NCBI GenBank assembly: GCA_034509735.1 | Contig: JACGWO010000005.1 | Location: forward strand, 29,728,479-29,792,478 | Source: Sesamum alatum | Lineage: Eukaryota; Streptophyta; Magnoliopsida; Lamiales; Pedaliaceae | DNA: 64,000 nt | Direction of reading: 5' to 3' | In this document: positions 58,546 to 64,000 of the stretch, piece by piece | Position numbering within the stretch: position 1 is the first letter of the stretch | Layout of the letters: each line of letters starts with the position of its first letter | The notes under the pieces: generated by a model | Seen by the model: only the letters and a program-made list of their open reading frames with translations | Database searches by the model: none | What the model was told of the DNA's origin: nothing | Made by a program: the position numbers and the translations under genes

Positions 58546-60712
58546 ATGAAGGTAGGTCCGCTGCACTTTAAAGTATTATATTGAACAGTGTTGTATATTG
58601 AACCAAGTTGATGTGGTCCCCTGTTTCCCCCTTTTTAGTAGTTTTTTGTTTGATGTTATGCTGGTGATATGTGCACTTCCCCCCCTGTGATAATATTATG
58701 TGCATGAAACCCCTTGTGATGCATGTATGTATTATGTTTTTTATTGAATCTGATGCATATATGTATTGTGTTCTAATTGTATTGTAGAGTTTTGAATACC
58801 ATAACATAGAATTTCATTGGGGTGGTAAATTTGTTGAAAGACCTAAGTTTAGATATGTTGGTGGAAATATGAAAGTATTTGAAAATGTAGATATAGATTA
58901 TCTTGGGTTCTATGAATTAGGGGAGATGTATGAGCAATGTGGTGGGAAGAAATATGCCCTCAACTTTTATTATTGTGTTCCAACACAAGAATTAGAAAGA
59001 GGCCTAAGAAAAATAAAAAATGAATGCATTGATTTGTGTATGTCAGACTTGCAAAATGTGCATAGAGGTTTGGATGTCCCAATTAAAATTTATGTGGAGG
59101 AAGATGAAGGAGAACCACTTCAAATTATAAACAGTCAGGGTAATGCGATAAGTAAAGAACAAGAAGAAGATATTAGGTTTCTTTTAAATGGAATTAACTT
59201 TGATGAATTAGATGAAGGGTTTGTGTTTGAGGGAGATACACAGAGGCAGGACTGTGAGGGACAGGGGATGCGAAGGGTTGAGGTTGAGGGTGCTAAGGAC
59301 AGGCAGGACAGTGTGGGGCAGGGATTAGAGGGCTATGGTATAAATGGGGCTGAGTTTGAGGGTGATGTGGACAGGCAGGACTGTGAGGGGCAGGGTAAGG
59401 GTGGGCAGGGTCAGGATAGGACTGAAAATGACAATGTTTCTAAAAATGTGGCTGAAACTGTGAATGTAAACTTGGCTGAAACTGTGAATGAAACTGTGAA
59501 TGTAAACTTGGCTGAAAATGTGAAGGATAAGGGGAAAAGGAAGCTATATGAATAATTTTTAAATGAGTCCTCATCAGAGTTTGATGATTCCTCTGATGAG
59601 GATTATGTGCAGCCTATGTTTGATAGTGAGTCTGATACCTCTAGTCTTGTTTTAGAAGACATTGAGTTTGAAAGTGATGATGATATTTTCATTGACAAGA
59701 ACCCAACAAAAGTAGAACTTGTCAAGAAACTAAAAAAGATTTTGAAAGGTTGCCAAAAAGCTAAAACAAAACTAAATGAAACAGAGGTAACTGAAGAGGG
59801 TTGGGCTTCTGAATGTGATGAAGATGACCTGGAATCTTTGCCAGGCAGTGAGGAGTTTGTTGAACATTGGTATAAGAAAGATACATATCTGAGGGTCTAT
59901 AGTGATATGATACATGCTGTACCTGGGGCTAAAGACTACATTAGTACAACATTTGAACCCTTTAGACCACCCCCAATGAAGACAAAGAGAGGCAGGCCAA
60001 AGAAGTTGAGGAGAAAAGGCCCTGATGAGCTTCAGCAAAAAAGGGTGTCAACCAGGAAGGGGTTAACACACACTTGCAGCAGGTGCCTCACTGTAGGACA
60101 CAACAAAATAGGCTGCAAGGGACCAATTCACCCAAAGTCCAAATACTTCAAGGTAATTTCATTTGAATATGCCATTTCTAAGTTTATTGCAAAAGTTTAA
60201 TTACTAACAACAAATCTGCAGGGAAGTATACCTGAAGAGATCCCTCAAGGATCTCAAGCACCAGTTGCAAGCCAGGAGCAACCCATCCCAACAGTCAGGA
60301 AAAGGGTAATTTTCATTTTTAGCTTTCAAGCTTTATCTAAGGTTTAAAATGTAACTTTATTTCCTTCTTTTTGAATTTCAGAAGAAGGCAAAATCTGCCC
60401 AAAATGAGACAAGTGAACAGCCTGAAAGTAGATCTGCAGCTTCTAGGGTAAGCATAATCTGCACAATATATGTAATTTTACAATTTAATACTTATGCTTA
60501 ACCATCTTCTTTGTTTTCTGTAGGAAGAAATTACCTACCAAGGCCCTAGAAATGCATCCTTGCTTGGCAGATCTGAGGCAAAATCAGCAGGAACAATGAG
60601 TGATACACCAAGGCCATCAAATCCTGCAAAAAGCAAATACAACAAAAGGCCAACCATATCAGATGTGTTGGAAAAAATCAAAGAAAGAAGCAAGAGAAGG
60701 CTGTCAAAGTGA
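58546..60712 (+). pseudogene. MULE protein with PB1-like N-terminus and zinc knuckle, transposase core deleted
   Basis: Exon 58546-58551 (ATGAAG) splices to 58788-60152, then short exons from 60222 and 60382 on, stop TGA at 60710-60712. The N-terminus (FHWGGKFVERPKFRYVGGNM) is the PB1-like domain found in plant MULE proteins. A repeat-rich acidic linker follows (DRQDCEGQG and NVNLAETVN units), then DDIFIDKNPTKVELVKKLKK. The C-terminal half has YLRVYSDMIHAVPGAKDY and the zinc knuckle CSRCLTVGHNKIGC. The DNA-binding and DDE transposase core that should lie near 59850 (between SLPGSEE and FVEHWYKKD) is missing without loss of frame. A single TAA at 59553-59555 interrupts the frame. The gene may still be transcribed but cannot cut DNA. 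Confidence 0.88.
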
Positions 60713-61366
60713 ATGTAAATGTGAATTTGAAATATTGTTGTTTTTGTTGTCTTTGGCTGTTTTTGGCTGTTCAGGATGTCAAATATTGATGCTTTTGTTT
60801 TGGAACTAGGCTATCAAAGTGAATAGGTTTTTTTTTGGAAACTAAGCTGTTCAGGATGTCGATTATTGATGTTTTTGGCTGTTTTTGGGATTGAACACTT
60901 TTGTATCCTGTTTGTTGGAATGAATTTTTTTTCCTGTTTTTATTTACTGTCCAGTTTAATATTTTTGTTCTCTAAACAGGTTAAATAATTAAGATAACAA
61001 ACAAAAACCCACAAATTGGAACATTTCATCTGCAAACATATCTTCAAATTCAACAACAAATTACATTGAAAATTAATTTCATTTCATTAAAAGAACTAAG
61101 ACTAATAAAAAGAGCACACTACTAACCCCTATCCAAAAGTTAACACTTTTTCCTATTTTTTCTTCTTTTACATCAACAGATCCACCATTTTTTTGTCACC
61201 CTTGAAACCATATTTTTGTCACCCTTGAACCACATCGTCAAAATCAAATTCTTCATCTACATGCCTTGAATCACAGTGCTCCTCAAACCCATGGCAGAAT
61301 TCGTCGTCACCGTGACCATGAAAATTTACAGGGATCCCACTTGGTACCCATGTTGCTCTCTCGGGT

Positions 61367-61558
61367 TCAATCCATCGAAAAAAAATTACAACTTTGAAAT
61401 CTGCAACAATAGTATAATTTACCTTTAGATGGCTTTCTTTGAGATTCCACCATTATAATTTCAGCCTTCACATTGCACAAACAAAATGGCATATTCGAAA
61501 ACCTCAAATCGAGACGTTGCTTGTACTCATTGGAATTAAAATTCCGTTTTGTAGCCAT
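61367..61558 (-). CDS. Short GRF-type zinc-finger protein carried by the MULE
   Basis: 63 codons, ATG at 61558. CLCNVKAEIIMVESQRKPSK then GKLYYCCRFQSCNFFSMD shows the GRF finger spacing: two Cys in C.C, a later YCC, and the final CNFF. GRF-finger genes often accompany MULE-type genes in plants. This frame is short and could be the surviving first exon of a longer protein, as open sequence continues downstream (minus strand) after the TGA. Function unknown; DNA or RNA binding is inferred from the finger class only. Confidence 0.5.
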   Translation of the reverse strand: MATKRNFNSNEYKQRLDLRFSNMPFCLCNVKAEIIMVESQRKPSKGKLYYCCRFQSCNFFSMD

Positions 61559-61938
61559 TCTGGATTGTTTTTTTCATCTAAGAATGTGGGAAGAAATAGT
61601 GAAAGCCCAGCCATTTTTATTTAGAAAGCAAAGGGCAAAAGACTAAAAAAAAAAGAGTAAAAGACGTGTACAAAGCGCAGGTTCCGCGCGTGAGGCCCAC
61701 TTCACGCACGGAGGGGGCTCCTTGCTCTATTGTTTGTAACACGAGGGGGTTTTTTGCCACTAAAAATAACACAGGGCGGTAACTGCACATTACTCATAAC
61801 ACAGGGGAGGTAATTGCATTTTTCTCATTGATTTTCTTCGTCCATTTTCACTACTCGGCAGGCCCAAGAACTGCCTCTTGGGTGTGAGAATGGTTTCTCT
61901 GCAGTTGCTCCAACCCTTTGTTTGTGCTCACAGAGGTC

Positions 61939-62306
61939 TAATTCTAGTTTCACTTGTTCATCGAGCTCTTTTTATTTTCGTAATCCTAAAGTGCTTGGAG
62001 CTCATTTTTTTTTGTTTTCCTTGTTTGTCAAATCAAATTAAAAATAAATTTATATATGTATATATATATATTTATATATTTACTTAAACAAATATAAAAT
62101 TAATAAAACCGAAAGGGCTGATCATGAGCTAATAAAAAAAATATAAAATTAATATATATTTATATATATATATACGGTAATTATATGAATGTATAATCAT
62201 TTTTAATTTGATTTGACAAATAAGTGAAACTAAAATAAAATGAGTTCCGAATACTTTAGAATTATAAAAATAAAAAGAGCTCGATGAACAAGTGAAAATA
62301 GAATTA
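61939..62306. mobile_element. MITE (inverted-repeat element) upstream of the broken gene
   Basis: Left ATTCTAGTTTCACTTGTTCA, right reverse complement ATTCTATTTTCACTTGTTCA, both inside TA dinucleotides (61939-61940, 62305-62306). The arms match for about 120 bp (TCGAGCTCTTTTTATTTT; TTGTCAAATCAAATTAAAAA). The loop is TA-rich. TA target and size suggest a Tc1/mariner or Stowaway-like origin, but the ends are not typical Stowaway. It lies exactly where recognisable coding sequence of the broken gene stops. Confidence 0.7.
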
Positions 62307-63621
62307 AATAAAAATTAAAAAAAAATGGTTTTGGTATTTTAAAAATTCCTTTAATATCTTTTTCATAAATCAATTTTTAATAAAGGTAAAATGGACTTTT
62401 CAAACTTTAAAATTAAAGGTGTTAGAAGGTTAGGGTAGTTTTGTATTTAACCCTAATCAATATGAAAAGACAGTCCTGACTGCTGGTAGGATCATCTCCA
62501 AGTTAGGAAACGTGCGAGTTTTTATTGTAAATTGCTGCCTGGCCTCGCCCCTCTGCTCTCTTATATAGTTTTAAAATTTATTATATTTTTTTTATTATCA
62601 AAGTATTTATTGATTTATAAAAAGTGAAAAAAAAATTAAAAAATTAAAAATAAAATAAATAAGAGACGAGAAAAATAAAAACTTAGATAAGCAAAGTGAG
62701 ATGAGAAACATATACGAAGGACATAATTGAAAAAATAAAGAGGTTAGCGGGAAAAAGAAGGAAAAAAATGAAAAAGATATAATTTAGTATTATCTTTTAA
62801 ATAGGGGGATTGGGTCAATGTATTAAAAAAAACATCAATAGGTCGTTGATGCTTTATTAATAACTAGTATATGTGGCGCACTCGGACATGTGTGCACAAT
62901 TAATTTAAAATTAAATAAATAATTATTATTTTAAAAATATGTTAGTTAGATAAGTAAAAAATTAAAAAATATAAAAAAATTATGAGAAAATATTAAAATA
63001 AATGAGAGCAGATCAGGGATCGTGGAAGTTGAGAAGAGAGAAAATAGAAAGTTGGGAAGCAAGAAAAAATAACGATTAATAAAATATTAAAAAATAAAAA
63101 TTTGCATACCATAAACTGAAGATACAAAAAAATATACTTTTCAATTGTATAAAAGTATAGATCATTCATTTTTACTTGTCATGACCATTTCTAATAGAGT
63201 TAATTTTATGTACCCTTTTATAAAATTAAATAGGTATAAATTTTTCTCAAATAAAAGTAATGGCAACATAACCACGGCATCTATACTATTTATATTAATA
63301 TAAAAAAGATGAACTTTTCACTCACTAACCGCAATTTGTTATATCATTACATTTTTTTTTAATTGTGTCGATAATACCTTTAATTGGTTTTTCTTTTTTT
63401 TTTATATATTTTTTTAAATATAATGTGTTGATTTATATATTTTATTTTTATTTAAAATATATTTTAAAATGTGAAAAATCGATTATTATATGCACGCAAG
63501 AACATTAATTACGATCTCCAATAAAAGTTGATGGCATAAATTTTTTTTTTTCTGAATTATATGTATCACAAGAAATTTTTGCAACTTCGCCAAAACATAG
63601 GGATATTTTGCATTTTACATA
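62307..63621. other. AT-rich intergenic DNA, no gene seen
   Basis: Low-complexity A/T sequence with AAATAAAAA and GAGAGAAAAT-like runs. No frame with coding character and no inverted repeat of note. Confidence 0.5.
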
Positions 63622-63845
63622 GGGATAATTACATTTACACCCCCTCACCTATTGTTCATTTACACAAACCACCCCTACCTTTTGAAAAATTACAGAAACC
63701 ACCCCTGGCAGCATTTAAAATCCCAAAATACCCCTATTTACTTGGTCAAATTTTAATATAAATTTTGAAGGACAAAATTGCCCTTTGGGGTGTTTCTGTA
63801 ATTACCAAAAGATAGAGGGGGTGTTAATGTAATATTTATGAGGAT
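63622..63845. repeat. MITE with GGGATAATTA end, copy 2
   Basis: Starts GGGATAATTACATTTACACC like the element at 48280, with phrases ACACAAACCACCCCTACCTT and, inverted, TGGGGTGTTTCTGTAATTAC. The right end is degenerate (GGGGGTGTTAATGTAATATT). 63846-64000 is plain AT-rich sequence. Confidence 0.65.
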
Positions 63846-64000
63846 GAGTAATATGACCCCATATATTTTTTTATTATTTATATCAAATTTAAATTAAAAT
63901 TAAAATTATTTTATCAACTTTTTTTAGTTGAATCTCTATAAAAAATTATAATTTTTAATAATTAAAATAATAAATTGTTCAATTAATATATATTTATAAA

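Larger units (their letters stand above)
57769..61826 (+). mobile_element. Mutator-like element (MULE), 4,058 bp, internal-deletion derivative
   Basis: TIRs of about 100 bp: left GGGTAAAATGCAATTTGCCC, right (reverse complement) GAGAAAAATGCAATTACCTC. Both continue with CTCCTGTGTTATG- and CCCTCGTGTTACAAA-like phrases. A perfect 10-bp target duplication ATTGATTTTC lies at 57759-57768 and 61827-61836. It carries one plus-strand MULE gene that lacks the catalytic core and one minus-strand GRF-finger frame. It needs transposase in trans. Confidence 0.94.
56970..61938 (-). pseudogene. Small plastid/cyanobacterial-type membrane protein gene, split by a MULE
   Basis: Minus strand. Last exon 57166-56970 (AKLHYGKSLSNVDWLHGGAD, then LLSLSNILILLGLRTALRK and a stop). 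An 18-nt exon 57282-57265 encodes PAGIY between split codons. An upstream exon ends at 57550 and reads SLFPYLGFLYFITNSKSAPR, then LTLFGFYFLLVFVGGA. That exon runs to 57759, is cut by the MULE, and continues at 61836-61939 (EKPFSHPRGSSWACRVVKMD). Splice sites fit, and the pattern PAGIYAK..YG.SL.NVDWLHGGA is that of a conserved family shared with cyanobacteria, which I believe is DUF3593 (not verified). Besides the MULE there is an in-frame TAG before SLFPY and at least one frameshift near 57700. No good start codon remains upstream, where a MITE begins. So this copy is dead or at best badly damaged. Confidence 0.72.

Noticed and set aside
1..64000. CRISPR arrays, bacterial operons, rRNA genes
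   Set aside because: Searched by eye; repeats found are tandem, inverted or LTR type without spacer structure, and all genes are plant nuclear type.

Overview
The window is nuclear DNA of a flowering plant. Its genes have spliced plant exon structures, it carries a plant-type snRNA promoter (USE plus TATA), and it is dominated by CACTA, Mutator-like, LTR and foldback elements in AT-rich intergenic DNA. A dicot is likely and an asterid is my guess. The order cannot be fixed from the sequence alone. No bacterial, organellar or CRISPR features were seen.

Host genes. (1) 152-1094 (+): the last five exons of an ALDH10 aminoaldehyde/betaine aldehyde dehydrogenase ending in the peroxisomal signal SKL. 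(2) 3722-~3876 (+): a U12 snRNA gene of the minor spliceosome with a Pol II type USE/TATA promoter, lying just downstream of a dead duplicate of the 5' part of APC8. (3) 33896-37553 (+): a complete four-exon APC8/CDC23 gene, 580 aa. (4) 38158-38754 (-): an intronless plastid YGGT protein, CCB3/YLMG3-like, convergent with APC8. (5) 43015-47416 (-): a complete three-exon B12D gene, 89 aa, whose 4-kb second intron is full of foldback elements. (6) 49312-49383 (+): tRNA-Val(UAC). (7) 56970-61938 (-): a broken copy of a small plastid-type membrane protein gene, split by a 4.06-kb Mutator-like element.

Mobile DNA. From 5.2 to 8.7 kb lies a decayed MULE transposase gene, itself interrupted by a MITE. 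From 8.7 to 31.0 kb is a nest. An old CACTA element (CACTA-A) was split by a copia-like LTR retrotransposon (9.8-30.17 kb). The 3' LTR of that element was split by a 14,724-bp CACTA element (CACTA-B, 15021-29744, TSD ATA). CACTA-B was split by a Gypsy derivative (20924-25876, TSD CTCCC) that is almost all LTR. The rest of the window holds a tRNA-derived SINE, the deletion-derivative MULE at 57.8-61.8 kb with 10-bp target duplication, and at least ten MITE or foldback elements, several with clear target-site duplications.

How parts work together. APC8, B12D and CCB3 are housekeeping functions (cell cycle, mitochondrion, cytochrome b6f assembly) with no operon-like relation. In CACTA-B the two genes (TNP2 transposase and a Transposase_24 type protein) lie in the same direction. 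Between them sits a block of the same GGAACGGT/ACCGTTCC motifs found at the element ends, probably the promoter of the second gene. Both genes carry stop codons, so this copy is not autonomous as it stands.
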